The notes: a model not told the origin generated them from the letters alone. Counted from the first letter of the stretch, positions 15,586 through 24,835 are shown. The stretch is DNA of 37,202 nt from Actinomycetota bacterium (GCA_009702925.1 WLHC01000008.1:1-37202); one strand, 5' to 3'. Program-made: numbers and translations.

Positions 15586-16337
15586 ACTGGATAATTTTTG
15601 CCCTCGTAGGTAGTACAGCTCAACTCATTGATGGATCACTCGGCATGGGCTTTGGTCTCACAAGCTCAACACTTCTTGTGACTCTTGGCGCATCAGCAGC
15701 TGTCGCATCAGCAGCGGTGCACTTTGCAGAAATCGGGACAACTCTTGCATCAGGTGTTTCTCATTGGCACGCGGAAAACATTGATAAAAGAATTTTGGTG
15801 CGGCTGGCAATTCCTGGTGGAATTGGAGCCTTTTTGGGAGCAACCTTTTTATCATTTATTGACCTATCAAGTTCAAAGATATTTATCTCTACACTTCTAC
15901 TTTTCTTAGGATTTCTTCTTCTTTACCGCAATGTGTTTAAATCACAAGGACAGGTAAATATGGTCGAGATTACTAATCCTAATTTTTTAACCTATCTTGG
16001 CTTTACTGGCGGTTTTGTTGATGCATCAGGTGGTGGTGGATGGGGTCCAATCGTGACGCCAACACTAATCACTACGACTGCTACCGAGCCACGTAAAGTT
16101 ATTGGAACTGTGAGTGCGGCCGAATTTGTTGTTGCATTATCTGCATCCCTTGGATTTTTATTGCAGATTTGGCGAATAGATATTGATTGGGCAATTGTGG
16201 GCGGTTTAGCTCTTGGTGGTGTGATCGCAGCGCCAATTGCTGCCCGCTTAGTTGGAAAACTACCAGCGCGACAATTAGGAATTGTTGTTGCCTTAGCGAT
16301 TATTACGCTCAACGCTGTTCAAATTATGCGCGCTTAA
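15582..16337 (+). CDS. TauE/SafE family anion transporter
   Basis: This 251-residue polytopic membrane protein has seven or eight hydrophobic segments. The duplicated TauE/SafE motifs are visible: GLTSSTLLVTLGASAAVASAAVHFAE in the first half and GGFVDASGGGGWGPIVTPTLI in the second. Family members move sulfite, sulfoacetate or related sulfur anions. The GTG start overlaps the cysNC stop by four bases, so it belongs to the PAPS operon. It may supply sulfate or remove sulfite; the direction cannot be told from sequence. Confidence 0.87.
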   Translation: MNWIIFALVGSTAQLIDGSLGMGFGLTSSTLLVTLGASAAVASAAVHFAEIGTTLASGVSHWHAENIDKRILVRLAIPGGIGAFLGATFLSFIDLSSSKIFISTLLLFLGFLLLYRNVFKSQGQVNMVEITNPNFLTYLGFTGGFVDASGGGGWGPIVTPTLITTTATEPRKVIGTVSAAEFVVALSASLGFLLQIWRIDIDWAIVGGLALGGVIAAPIAARLVGKLPARQLGIVVALAIITLNAVQIMRA

Positions 16338-16345
16338 TTTAAAAT

Positions 16346-17623
16346 CTAAAAGAAATAAATTTCAGCGTGTGCCATTAGATCGTCCCAGGTAATTCCTTTT
16401 CGCCTTGGCTTAGATAGTGGCTCTCCCGCTGCAATCTCTGCAGCGTTGATTGCTTCCCAATCCTTTTGTGTAACCACTTTTTTCCCTTTAAGTAAATCTG
16501 AAATATCGTCCTTGTTCTTTGGCTGACTTAAATCTTGATTTAGTAGTTCTATGACCGCCGATGCATCAGATTTGTTCGTACCAATCACCCCTGATGGCCC
16601 ACGCTTGGCCCATCCAACTACATACATATTGCCTTTGACACGACCATCAATATTTACGACTTTGCCCTTTTCAAATGGAATACCTGGAATATCTAATGCG
16701 TTATAGCCAATTGCTGAAACAACAAGCCCACAATCGATTGTAACTTCTCCATTTGCTGTTGAAAAGACAACGTCTTTAACGTCCTTATTTCCCTGTATTT
16801 CTTTTGGTGAATGAGAGAACAAAAACTCTATTGTCCTATCGTGTTCAGTTTTTTGATTTTGAGCAATAGATAACATCGCATCCAAGTTACTCTTCACATC
16901 TTTTTCTGCGGTATCTCCAACTCTGGCAATAGCAGCATTGATTTCATCTTCATTGATAATCACATTTGTATGCTCTAATTTTGGAAGATCACGAAGTTCT
17001 GGAGAGGTAAAGGCTGCGTGCTCTGGCCCACGGCGAATGGCAATATAAACTTTTCTGATTTTGCTATTTCTAAATGCATCAATTGCATGATCTGCTGTAT
17101 CGGTTGGATCTAACTCTTTTGGTTCTAACGCCAACATTCGCGCGACATCCATCGCCACGTTTCCACCACCGATTACTACTGCAGTATCTGATTCCATGGG
17201 TACATCAACGTCTGTAAAGTCAGGGTGGGCGTTATACCAAGGGACAAAACTAGCCGCCGATAGTGAGCCGCGTAAATTCTCACCTGGGATACCCAAACTT
17301 TTACCCAATGAGGATCCTGTCGCAATAATTACCGCGTCGTATCTGTCTTGTAACTGTTCAACAGTTAGATCTTTTCCGATTTCTACATTTGCAAAAAGGC
17401 GAAAATTTCCTCCTGTAGCTATTTTTTCAAATACTTTTGAGACAGTTTTTATCTTTGGATGATCGGGTGCAACACCACTTCGCACTAGTCCCCAAGGTGT
17501 CGGTAGACGTTCAAACATATCAATAGCAAAACTGCGCTCTGATACAGAGATGTTATTGAGTGCTTGTGCTGCAAAATAGCCAGCAGGGCCTGCACCAATA
17601 ATTGCCACTCTATAGAGAGCCAC
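16346..17623 (-). CDS. fprA: FprA-type ferredoxin/flavodoxin-NADP reductase
   Basis: This 425-residue two-dinucleotide-fold flavoprotein has an N-terminal FAD motif VAIIGAGPAGYFAAQAL (G10-G15), then RLPTPWGLVRSGVAPDHPKIK, a central NADPH motif VVIGGGNVAMDVARML, and VVGWAKRGPSGVIGTNK near the C-terminus. This is the adrenodoxin-reductase-like family of mycobacterial FprA, which passes electrons between NADPH and ferredoxin. The length is slightly below mycobacterial FprA. The start is GTG 17623 with AAGGTG about four bases upstream. It diverges from the PEPCK gene and ends eight bases from the convergent TauE gene. Confidence 0.9.
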   Translation of the reverse strand: MALYRVAIIGAGPAGYFAAQALNNISVSERSFAIDMFERLPTPWGLVRSGVAPDHPKIKTVSKVFEKIATGGNFRLFANVEIGKDLTVEQLQDRYDAVIIATGSSLGKSLGIPGENLRGSLSAASFVPWYNAHPDFTDVDVPMESDTAVVIGGGNVAMDVARMLALEPKELDPTDTADHAIDAFRNSKIRKVYIAIRRGPEHAAFTSPELRDLPKLEHTNVIINEDEINAAIARVGDTAEKDVKSNLDAMLSIAQNQKTEHDRTIEFLFSHSPKEIQGNKDVKDVVFSTANGEVTIDCGLVVSAIGYNALDIPGIPFEKGKVVNIDGRVKGNMYVVGWAKRGPSGVIGTNKSDASAVIELLNQDLSQPKNKDDISDLLKGKKVVTQKDWEAINAAEIAAGEPLSKPRRKGITWDDLMAHAEIYFF

Positions 17624-17718
17624 TTTGCACCTTTTTCTACTCGGTAGTAACTCCGTAAGTTTACTTTAGTATGAGAAAGATTACATTGCTTGAATTAACC
17701 CCATGTAATACCTTTGCC

Positions 17719-17748
17719 GAAAGGCTCATACTGCCTTTCTCTTGGAGG
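17719..17748 (+). promoter_or_regulatory. Perfect hairpin next to the PEPCK Shine-Dalgarno
   Basis: GAAAGGC (17719-17725) pairs perfectly with GCCTTTC (17733-17739) around a seven-base loop. The strong Shine-Dalgarno GGAGGA (17744-17749 region) starts five bases later and the GTG start is at 17755. The arrangement could modulate ribosome access or mRNA stability. Confidence 0.5.
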
Positions 17749-17754
17749 ATATTC

Positions 17755-19542
17755 GTGCAATTAGACATTAAGCATCCGGTATTAGCTGCTTGGATTAAAG
17801 AAGTGGCTGACTTAACTCAACCTGATGAGATCTACCTTTGTGACGGCACTCCAGAAGAGTGGGATCGATTAACAAGAGAATTAGAAACTGCTGGAACACT
17901 TGTCCGATTAAAGAAAAAACCAAATTCTTTTTCTGCGGTATCTGATCCAAGTGATGTAGCGCGAGTTGAGGACCGAACTTTTATTTGCTCCGAAAAAGAA
18001 GATGATGCAGGACCCACAAATAATTGGATGGACCCAAAAGAAATGAAAACCATTATGCGTGAGTTGTATAAAGGTTCCATGGTTGGCCGTCGAATGTATG
18101 TGATTCCCTTTTGTATGGGTCCATTGGATGCAGATGAACCTAAGTTTGGTGTTCAAATTACCGACAGCGCCTATGTTGTTGTCTCTATGCACATTATGGC
18201 TCGCATGGGTAAGAGTGTTCTTGAAAAGTTAGGTACTGATAAATTCTTTGTGAAAGCACTCCATTCGGTTGGAGCGCCATTGGCTCCGGGGCAAAAAGAT
18301 GTTAAATGGCCATGTAATCAAATCAAATATGTAACTCATTTCCCAGAGGAAAGAACAATCTGGTCATTTGGATCTGGCTACGGCGGCAACGCTCTCCTTG
18401 GCAAAAAATGTTACTCATTGCGAATTGCATCAGTAATTGCACGCGATGAAGGTTGGCTTGCAGAGCACATGCTTATTCTCAAACTAACTTCACCGAAAGG
18501 TCGAGTGAACTACATTGCGGCGGCATTTCCTTCGGCTTGTGGCAAAACAAATCTTGCCATGTTGGATCCCGTTCTTCCAGGCTGGAAAGCTGAAACTCTT
18601 GGCGATGACATCGCCTGGCTGCGCTTTGGTCAAGACGGACAGCTGTATGCAATGAATCCTGAGTATGGTTTTTTTGGAGTCGCTCCCGGAACTGGATGGG
18701 CAACAAATCCAAATGCAATGAAAACAATAGATGTTGGCAACACTATTTTCACAAACGTTGCACTCACAGATGATGGAGACGTTTGGTGGGAAGGTGCTAC
18801 TGAAACACCACCTTCACATTTAACAGATTGGCACGGCAAAGATTGGAGTACAGAGAGTCAAACTCTTTCCTCACATCCTAATTCTCGTTTTTGCACACCC
18901 GCAGCTCAATGCCCAATCATTGCTCCAGAATGGCAAGACCCTAAGGGTGTTCCTATCTCTGCAATCTTCTTTGGCGGTCGCCGAAAAACAACTATTCCAT
19001 TAATCGTGCAGGCACGTGACTGGGAACATGGAGTATTCATGGGAGCCACGTTGTCATCGGAAACCACAGCTGCTGCCACTGGTGCTGTTGGTGTTGTTCG
19101 CCGCGATCCTTTTGCAATGTTGCCGTTTATCGGTTATCACGTAGGTGACTACATTGCGCACTGGCTAAAAATGGGTCAAGGCTCAAACGCAGACAAAATG
19201 CCAAAGGTTTTTTATGTGAACTGGTTTAGAAGAAGCGCAGATGGTGGATTTTTATGGCCAGGTTTTGGGGAAAACCTTAGAGTTATTAAGTGGGCATTAG
19301 AGCGAATTAATGGTGAAGCAGAAGCAGTTGAGACTCCTCTTGGTTTTGTACCAAGCGTTGCAAGTTTTGACATAGATGAAAATCAAACAAGTGTCGAAGT
19401 TTTCGAAACTGCATTAAAAGTTAACCGTGAAGAATGGAAGCAAGAGATCCCATTAATTGACGAATGGTTTGAGACTATAGGTAAGAAATTACCAGTTGAA
19501 ATGAAGCAACAACTTGAGTTGCTCAAATCCAAAATAGCTTAG
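17755..19542 (+). CDS. pckG: Phosphoenolpyruvate carboxykinase (GTP)
   Basis: This 595-residue enzyme interconverts oxaloacetate plus GTP with PEP, CO2 and GDP, linking the TCA cycle to gluconeogenesis. GTP-class features are the kinase P-loop with its reactive cysteine [13 protein letters not shown] (about 255-267), the metal-binding [23 protein letters not shown], and [12 protein letters not shown]. The frame is open from 17671, but GTG 17755 is chosen because GGAGGA sits a few bases before it and the product then starts [13 protein letters not shown], fitting the family. A hairpin precedes the ribosome site. The gene diverges from fprA. Length and motifs are normal. Confidence 0.95.
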   Translation: MQLDIKHPVLAAWIKEVADLTQPDEIYLCDGTPEEWDRLTRELETAGTLVRLKKKPNSFSAVSDPSDVARVEDRTFICSEKEDDAGPTNNWMDPKEMKTIMRELYKGSMVGRRMYVIPFCMGPLDADEPKFGVQITDSAYVVVSMHIMARMGKSVLEKLGTDKFFVKALHSVGAPLAPGQKDVKWPCNQIKYVTHFPEERTIWSFGSGYGGNALLGKKCYSLRIASVIARDEGWLAEHMLILKLTSPKGRVNYIAAAFPSACGKTNLAMLDPVLPGWKAETLGDDIAWLRFGQDGQLYAMNPEYGFFGVAPGTGWATNPNAMKTIDVGNTIFTNVALTDDGDVWWEGATETPPSHLTDWHGKDWSTESQTLSSHPNSRFCTPAAQCPIIAPEWQDPKGVPISAIFFGGRRKTTIPLIVQARDWEHGVFMGATLSSETTAAATGAVGVVRRDPFAMLPFIGYHVGDYIAHWLKMGQGSNADKMPKVFYVNWFRRSADGGFLWPGFGENLRVIKWALERINGEAEAVETPLGFVPSVASFDIDENQTSVEVFETALKVNREEWKQEIPLIDEWFETIGKKLPVEMKQQLELLKSKIA

Positions 19543-19580
19543 GAATATTTGATTCTTTAATCGATGAAGATTGCGGGATT

Positions 19581-19636
19581 AGCCGAGAGCTATCGCCTAA
19601 AATTCTTAGGTAAAGCAACGGCTTAAAGGTCCTAAG
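19581..19636 (+). other. Possible structured element downstream of pckG
   Basis: AGCCG (19581-19585) can pair with CGGCT (19619-19623), enclosing CCTAA-AATTC-TTAGG (19596-19610). The TTAGG arm can instead pair with CCTAAG at 19631-19636. No T-run follows, so it is not a classical terminator. It may be a 3' end structure of pckG or chance. Confidence 0.25.
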
Positions 19637-19646
19637 TGTTCTTGAG

Positions 19647-19735
19647 CGGAGACGAGGAGATTTGAACTCCTGAAGGCTTTAACACCTTACCTCGTTAGCA
19701 GTGAGGCGCACTCGACCGGGCTATGCGACGTCTCC
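19647..19735 (-). tRNA. tRNA-Ser (anticodon GCT)
   Basis: This 89-base class II tRNA has acceptor GGAGACG with CGTCTCC, discriminator G, anticodon stem-loop CTCACTGCTAACGAG giving anticodon GCT, a long variable arm and T-loop TTCAAAT. It reads AGC/AGU. CCA is not encoded. Confidence 0.95.
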
Positions 19736-19755
19736 AAGTACAGGGTTAGTTTATC

Positions 19756-21243
19756 CTAATTATTTTGAGGGAAACCCAAGTTAATTCCGCCGTGGCTTGG
19801 ATCTAACCAACGGCTTGTAACCACTTTCCCTCGTGTAAAGAAGTGGACTCCCTCAGTACCGTGGGCATGAGTGTCACCAAACAAAGAAGACTTCCAACCT
19901 CCAAATGAGTAATAAGCAGTAGGTACAGGGATTGGAACATTGACACCAATCATTCCCACTTGAATTTCATTTTGGAACTTACGTGCTGCGCCGCCGTCAT
20001 TGGTAAATATTGCCGTTCCGTTTCCATAAGGGTGAGCATTAATTAGTGAAATGCCTTCGTTATAGGTTTTAACTCTGACAACACTTAACACTGGACCAAA
20101 GATTTCTTCCTTATAAATGCTCATCTGTGGACTTACTTCATCAAATAAAGTTGGTCCGAGCCAAAAGCCATTAGTTGCCCCATTAACTTTTGGATTACGG
20201 CCATCAACAACCAACTTAGCACCTTCGCTAACCCCTGCATCAACAAAGGATGCGACTTTGTCACGATGAACTCGAGTTACAAGTGGGCCCATATCACTTC
20301 CTTTAGTTCCATCACCTGTATTGAGTTTTAACATTCTCTCTTTAATTTTTTCAATAAGTGCATCAGCAATTGGCTCTACCGCTACTAATACAGAAATAGC
20401 CATGCATCGCTCACCTGCTGAACCAAATCCTGCATTCACCGCAGCATCTGCAGCCAAATTAAGATCGGCATCTGGTAGCACCAGCATGTGATTTTTTGCT
20501 CCACCTAAAGCCTGGATCCGCTTTCCCTGCGCTGTGCCTTTTTCATAAATGTATCGCGCAATAGGTGTTGAACCTACAAAAGATATGGATTTTACATCTG
20601 AGTGCTCAATTAAACGATCTACGGCAACTTTATCTCCGTGTACAACGTTAAATACACCATCTGGCAATCCTGCATCTTTCCACATCTGTGCAATCAGATT
20701 AATTGCCGACGGATCCTTTTCTGATGGTTTGATTATCACGGAATTTCCTGCAGCAATTGCTATTGGGAAAAACCACATCGGAACCATTGCTGGAAAATTA
20801 AATGGGGAGATAATTGCAACTACTCCAAGTGGTTGGCGGATTGAGTAAACATCCACGTCGGTTGATGCACCTTCTGTGTATCCACCTTTAAGAAGATGTG
20901 CAATTCCGCATGCAAACTCTACGACTTCTTGTCCGCGAGTGACTTCACCCAATGCATCCGATAAAACCTTGCCGTGTTCGGCAGTAATTAAAGCGGCCAC
21001 TTCTTCTTTGCGAGCATTTAATATCTCACGAAAGGCAAAAAGAATTTGAGTGCGCTTAGCTATTGATGTTGCACGCCATTCTTCAAATGCTTTTTGGGCA
21101 GATGCAACTACTTCATCGACAACGGCATTAGATGCAAAATCGACATGACCTGTAACTTCACCGGTCGCAGGATTAAATACCTCACCAGTTCTATCTGCTT
21201 TCCCATTCCATGAAGTTCCATTGACAAAGTGTGTGATTCTCAT
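19756..21243 (-). CDS. mmsA: CoA-acylating methylmalonate/malonate-semialdehyde dehydrogenase
   Basis: This 495-residue aldehyde dehydrogenase of the MmsA/IolA branch starts THFVNGTSWNG and has the nucleotide-binding PFNFPAMVPMWFFPIAIAAGNS, KPSEKDP, the ALGGAKNHMLVLPDAD signature and the catalytic cysteine in SAGERCMAISV (about residue 280). The family converts methylmalonate or malonate semialdehyde to propionyl- or acetyl-CoA with NAD+ and CoA. The gene follows an omega-aminotransferase with an ATGA overlap. Together they could degrade beta-alanine (via malonate semialdehyde) or aminoisobutyrate. All catalytic features are present. Confidence 0.93.
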   Translation of the reverse strand: MRITHFVNGTSWNGKADRTGEVFNPATGEVTGHVDFASNAVVDEVVASAQKAFEEWRATSIAKRTQILFAFREILNARKEEVAALITAEHGKVLSDALGEVTRGQEVVEFACGIAHLLKGGYTEGASTDVDVYSIRQPLGVVAIISPFNFPAMVPMWFFPIAIAAGNSVIIKPSEKDPSAINLIAQMWKDAGLPDGVFNVVHGDKVAVDRLIEHSDVKSISFVGSTPIARYIYEKGTAQGKRIQALGGAKNHMLVLPDADLNLAADAAVNAGFGSAGERCMAISVLVAVEPIADALIEKIKERMLKLNTGDGTKGSDMGPLVTRVHRDKVASFVDAGVSEGAKLVVDGRNPKVNGATNGFWLGPTLFDEVSPQMSIYKEEIFGPVLSVVRVKTYNEGISLINAHPYGNGTAIFTNDGGAARKFQNEIQVGMIGVNVPIPVPTAYYSFGGWKSSLFGDTHAHGTEGVHFFTRGKVVTSRWLDPSHGGINLGFPQNN

Positions 21244-22592
21244 GCATCAGCTCCTGTGTAGTGATGTGAAATAGTTGCAAATGCTTGATCCAAAATAGCT
21301 ATCCCTTCAAGTGCCTCTTCTTTAGAAACATTACAAGGGGGAACAACGTGCATACGATTGAAGTTTGTGAATGGGAAAACACCTAGTTTTTTGGTAGCTG
21401 CAACCAATTCATTAATTGCCGGACTACTTGCGCCATAAGGGGCAAGTGGTTCGCGTGTTTTACGATCGCTAACTAAATCCATGGCCCAAAAAACACCTAC
21501 TCCACGAACTTCTCCTATTACCTTATGTTTTTTTGCTAATTCCTCAAGTGCTGGGCCGATAACTTTTTCGCCAATCTCGGCAGCGCCTTCAACTATTTTT
21601 TCATCGGCCATTACCTTAAGGGTTGCGACAGCTGCGGCACATGCAAGTGGATGACCTGAGTATGTAAGGCCACCGGGAAATACTTTTTGATCAAAAGTGG
21701 CAGCAATTGCATCTGAAATAACTACGCCACCTAATGGTACGTAACCTGAGTTAACGCCTTTTGCAAAAACAATTAAATCTGGTGATGCAGTTGAGTGTTG
21801 GTATGCAAACCATTTTCCAGTTCTTCCAAATCCACACATAACTTCATCGGCGATCCAAACAATTCCATATTTATCGCATAGAGCGCGAACCCCTTCGAGA
21901 TAGCCCTTAGGTGGAATTAAAACCCCGGCTGTTCCAACAACTGATTCGATCAGAATTGCGGCAATGGTATTTGGGCCTTCGAGTTCAATTACTTGCTCTA
22001 AGTGTTTGAGTGCGCGAGCGCACTCTTGCTCTTCGCTCTCCGCCCAAAACGCTGTGCGATAAAGGTAGGGTCCGAAGAAATGAACATGTCCGTAGGCAAA
22101 CTCATTTGGCCAACGCCTTGGATCACCAGTTGCTGAAATCGCTGATGTTGTATTTCCATGATACGAACGATAAAAAGATAAAATTTTATGTCGGTGTGTG
22201 TGAATGCGTGCCATACGGATTGCATTTTCAACCCCGTCTGCTCCACCATTTGTGAAGAAAACTTTATTTAAATGTGATTCGGCTCTCTCAGTAATTAACT
22301 TTGCGGCGTTACTACGGGCCTCATTAGCATGTTGCGGGGCCACGGTCGTTAATAGTTCCGCTTGTTCTTGAATAGCTTTGACAACTTTGGGGTGTTGAAA
22401 ACCAATGTTTGTAAACACTAGTTGTGAAGAAAAATCTAAGAACTTGTTCCCATCAAAATCCCAGAAGTATGAGCCTTTACCGGTTTGCACTGGCAGTGGA
22501 GAAATTAGGCCTTGTGCTGACCAGGAGTGAAATACATGGGCGCGGTCTAGCTTTGAAACTTCTTGACCTCGGGCTGGATCTGGTTGGTTCAT
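21240..22592 (-). CDS. Class III omega-amino acid aminotransferase
   Basis: This PLP enzyme of about 450 residues carries FWDFDGNKFLDFSSQLVFTNIG, FFTNGGADGVENAIRMAR, YRSYHGNT, the cofactor Asp in IVWIADEVMCGFGRTGKWFA and the Schiff-base lysine in LIVFAKGVNSGYVPLGG. This is the omega-amino acid:pyruvate type (beta-alanine, taurine or similar donors). Because it is translationally coupled to the semialdehyde dehydrogenase, beta-alanine or 3-aminoisobutyrate is a reasonable donor. The frame opens at a TTG at 22604. I prefer ATG 22592 (MNQPDPARG), since TTGGAT lies exactly six bases upstream, close to the leaderless pattern used elsewhere. Confidence 0.87.
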   Translation of the reverse strand: MNQPDPARGQEVSKLDRAHVFHSWSAQGLISPLPVQTGKGSYFWDFDGNKFLDFSSQLVFTNIGFQHPKVVKAIQEQAELLTTVAPQHANEARSNAAKLITERAESHLNKVFFTNGGADGVENAIRMARIHTHRHKILSFYRSYHGNTTSAISATGDPRRWPNEFAYGHVHFFGPYLYRTAFWAESEEQECARALKHLEQVIELEGPNTIAAILIESVVGTAGVLIPPKGYLEGVRALCDKYGIVWIADEVMCGFGRTGKWFAYQHSTASPDLIVFAKGVNSGYVPLGGVVISDAIAATFDQKVFPGGLTYSGHPLACAAAVATLKVMADEKIVEGAAEIGEKVIGPALEELAKKHKVIGEVRGVGVFWAMDLVSDRKTREPLAPYGASSPAINELVAATKKLGVFPFTNFNRMHVVPPCNVSKEEALEGIAILDQAFATISHHYTGADA

Positions 22593-22654
22593 CCCCCTAT
22601 CCAACCATTTTTTGTGCGGTTAAGTAAGTCGTTGGTAGTTCTCACCGCTGCTTG

Positions 22655-22660
22655 TACTCT
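22655..22660 (+). promoter_or_regulatory. -10 element for leaderless aminopeptidase mRNA
   Basis: TACTCT, six bases (CTGCAT), then GTG at 22667. This geometry is the reason for choosing that GTG over the TTG at 22652. Confidence 0.6.
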
Positions 22661-22666
22661 CTGCAT

Positions 22667-24109
22667 GTGAATGAAAGCGAAATAACTCAAAACATCAATC
22701 CCCAGCGGGCACACGATGTAGCCCCTTCAGAAATCTTTGCTGAGTTTATGAAGTCGGGATGGATACCAACTCCACTTACTGGAATCATTCAAGATGAAGT
22801 TGTTGAGTATTGCCGCATGAGGCGTGCTGAATTATCGGCAGCTTTTACAAGAACGAGATTGGTGATTCCAAGCGGATCTGCCAAACAACGCAGTAACGAT
22901 ACTGATTATCTCTATAGACCCCATTCTGCTTTTGCTTACTACACAGGTGTTCAAGGAGCTGAAGCTCAACCTGACTCTGTCCTTGTTATGGAACCAGATG
23001 AAAATGGTCATAAACCAATTTTGTTTATTAATCCTCTCTCAACAAGAGAGAGTGAAGCTTTTTATCAGGATGCAAAAAATGGTGAGCTCTGGGTTGGTCG
23101 TCGGTTTACAACTGATGAGGCTTCAGAAAGATATGGGATAGAAGTTCGTGAAGTTAAGGATTTACCTAAATTGTTAAAGGGTAAACCAGCAGCGGCTTTA
23201 CATGGTTATGACGCATTGGTCGACTCTGTAGTTAGAGAGCATGCACGATCTGAAGAGTTAATAAATTTTGTATCGGCTGCCCGTCTTATTAAAGATGAGT
23301 ATGAAATAGCACAAATGCAAATGGCTGTTGATGCAACTTATCGAGGCTTCAACGATGTAATTAGAGTATTACCAGCAGCCATCAATACTCTTAGGGGTGA
23401 ACGAGTTATTGAATCAGCATTTCATGGGCGAGCTAGAATTGAAGGAAATGATTGTGGTTACAACACAATTGCTGCATCAGGATCACATGCATGTATTTTG
23501 CATTGGAATAGAAATGATGGAGAGATTAACCCCGGTGAATTATTACTACTTGATGCAGGTATAGAGCTTGACTCGTACTACACAGCAGACATCACAAGAA
23601 CTTTGCCAATTACTGGGAAATTTACCCCCGCGCAAAGATCTCTTTACATGCTGGTTTATGAAGCTCAAAAAGCAGGAATTGCTGCTGTTAAAGCGGGTGT
23701 TCCATTCTTGGCAATTAATCAGGCAAGCCATGCTGTTTTGGCACAAGGATTAATTGACTTAGGAATAATAAAATTGAGTCTTGAGGAAGTTATGGATTCT
23801 AAATTTGGATTACATAAACGCTGGACGCTGCATGGAGTCAGCCATATGTTAGGAATGGATGTTCATGACTGTGCCCAAGCTAGAGATGATCAATACAAAG
23901 ACACTCTTTTGCAGGTGGGAATGTGTCTAACCGTGGAACCCGGTCTTTATATCCAGCCCGATGACGAACTGTTTCCACCTGAATACAGAGGGATTGGAAT
24001 ACGAATAGAAGACGATGTGGTTGTAACAGAAGATGGGTGCATCAATTTAAGCCAAGATATTCCCCACCATCCTGATGAAATCGAAGCATGGATGGCTTCT
24101 CTTCGGTAG
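22667..24109 (+). CDS. pepP: Xaa-Pro aminopeptidase (M24B family)
   Basis: This 480-residue cytosolic metallopeptidase has an N-terminal AMP_N domain (TRLVIPSG, DYLYRPHSAFAYYTGVQGAEA) and a C-terminal pita-bread catalytic domain. The five dinuclear metal ligands are visible: Asp in LLLDAGIELDSYYTADITRTLP (two Asp), His in LHGVSHMLGMDVHD, Glu in CLTVEPGLYI and Glu in GIGIRIEDDVVVT. It removes N-terminal residues ahead of proline, releasing amino acids from peptides. The family length is about 430-500, so the protein is complete. GTG 22667 is chosen from the TAnnnT-N6-GTG arrangement; the open frame begins at TTG 22652. It diverges from the aminotransferase. Confidence 0.93.
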   Translation: MNESEITQNINPQRAHDVAPSEIFAEFMKSGWIPTPLTGIIQDEVVEYCRMRRAELSAAFTRTRLVIPSGSAKQRSNDTDYLYRPHSAFAYYTGVQGAEAQPDSVLVMEPDENGHKPILFINPLSTRESEAFYQDAKNGELWVGRRFTTDEASERYGIEVREVKDLPKLLKGKPAAALHGYDALVDSVVREHARSEELINFVSAARLIKDEYEIAQMQMAVDATYRGFNDVIRVLPAAINTLRGERVIESAFHGRARIEGNDCGYNTIAASGSHACILHWNRNDGEINPGELLLLDAGIELDSYYTADITRTLPITGKFTPAQRSLYMLVYEAQKAGIAAVKAGVPFLAINQASHAVLAQGLIDLGIIKLSLEEVMDSKFGLHKRWTLHGVSHMLGMDVHDCAQARDDQYKDTLLQVGMCLTVEPGLYIQPDDELFPPEYRGIGIRIEDDVVVTEDGCINLSQDIPHHPDEIEAWMASLR

Positions 24110-24129
24110 GGCCAAAAGCTGACAAAAAA

Positions 24130-24465
24130 TTAAGCTAGTTCAAGACCTAACCACGCAGCAAGTATTCCAAATCCAAGAGAAATAATGAGATTTGTTGCAG
24201 CTTCTTTGTAGCGCTTTAACTCGTATGCCAAATAAATATCTAACATAAATGTAGACCATGTTGTAAAGGCTCCAGCAAAACCGATGGCTAGTAAATCTTG
24301 AACTTTTTCACTACTACTAAAAGTTAGTCCGAGCAAAAATGACCCAAGAATGTTAACGAGGAATATTCCATACGGTTTGGTTGTGTACTTTCGAATGTAC
24401 TGATCAATCATAAACCGTGCAGGTGCACCAACTGCAGCACCAAGAATTATTAGCGTTATCGTCAT
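24130..24465 (-). CDS. crcB: FluC/CrcB fluoride channel, subunit B
   Basis: This 111-residue four-helix membrane protein has the family signatures LGAAVGAPARFMIDQYI (GxxxGAxxR near the N-terminus), VNILGSFLLGL (Asn of the pore) and GFAGAFTTWSTFMLD with the TTWSTF break helix. FluC proteins work as antiparallel dimers that let fluoride leave the cytoplasm. The start overlaps the preceding crcB by four bases (ATGA), and the two are only distantly similar, so a heterodimer is expected. Confidence 0.93.
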   Translation of the reverse strand: MTITLIILGAAVGAPARFMIDQYIRKYTTKPYGIFLVNILGSFLLGLTFSSSEKVQDLLAIGFAGAFTTWSTFMLDIYLAYELKRYKEAATNLIISLGFGILAAWLGLELA

Positions 24466-24815
24466 TTACGTCCTGGAATCACTTTACGTGCAAAAGGTAG
24501 AATTAAAATGACTATAAAGAGTGAAAAGAAAATATTTTGTAATAAAAACTCTATGCCGCCTTCACGGGGTTCTAATGATTGCGCCGTTACCGCTGAAAAA
24601 GTGGTTAGTCCTGCACAAAAACCTGGAAGCAAAAGAAGACGCAACTGTGTAATCCCGCGACGCTCCATCCAAACAAGTAAGACTGCAGCTAACCCAACTC
24701 CAAAAACATTTGCAACAAGCGTGCCTGTGCGATCATTAGGAAAGATTTCACCAACTGCAAACCGAGTTAAGGTTCCTGCTACGCCACCAATTGATACAAG
24801 GGCTAAAGAATTCAT
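24462..24815 (-). CDS. crcB: FluC/CrcB fluoride channel, subunit A
   Basis: This 117-residue protein has four hydrophobic helices. The fluoride-channel motifs are SIGGVAGTLTRFAVGE, VANVFGVGLAAVLL (pore Asn) and GFCAGLTTFSAVTAQS (TTFS break). It is the first gene of the crcB pair and lies 20 bases after the holin-like gene in the same direction. The 20-base gap is too short for a fluoride riboswitch, and none is seen before the holin-like gene either. Confidence 0.93.
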   Translation of the reverse strand: MNSLALVSIGGVAGTLTRFAVGEIFPNDRTGTLVANVFGVGLAAVLLVWMERRGITQLRLLLLPGFCAGLTTFSAVTAQSLEPREGGIEFLLQNIFFSLFIVILILPFARKVIPGRK

Positions 24816-24835
24816 GGTGTTTTGCTGACTGCAAA

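Noticed and set aside
17671-17754. N-terminal extension of PEPCK from ATG 17671
   Set aside because: The strong GGAGGA and hairpin lie just before GTG 17755, and the extra 28 residues do not look like the start of this family.
24816-24835. Fluoride riboswitch ahead of crcB
   Set aside because: The gap to the upstream gene is only 20 bases, and the holin-like gene is preceded directly by sdhB.
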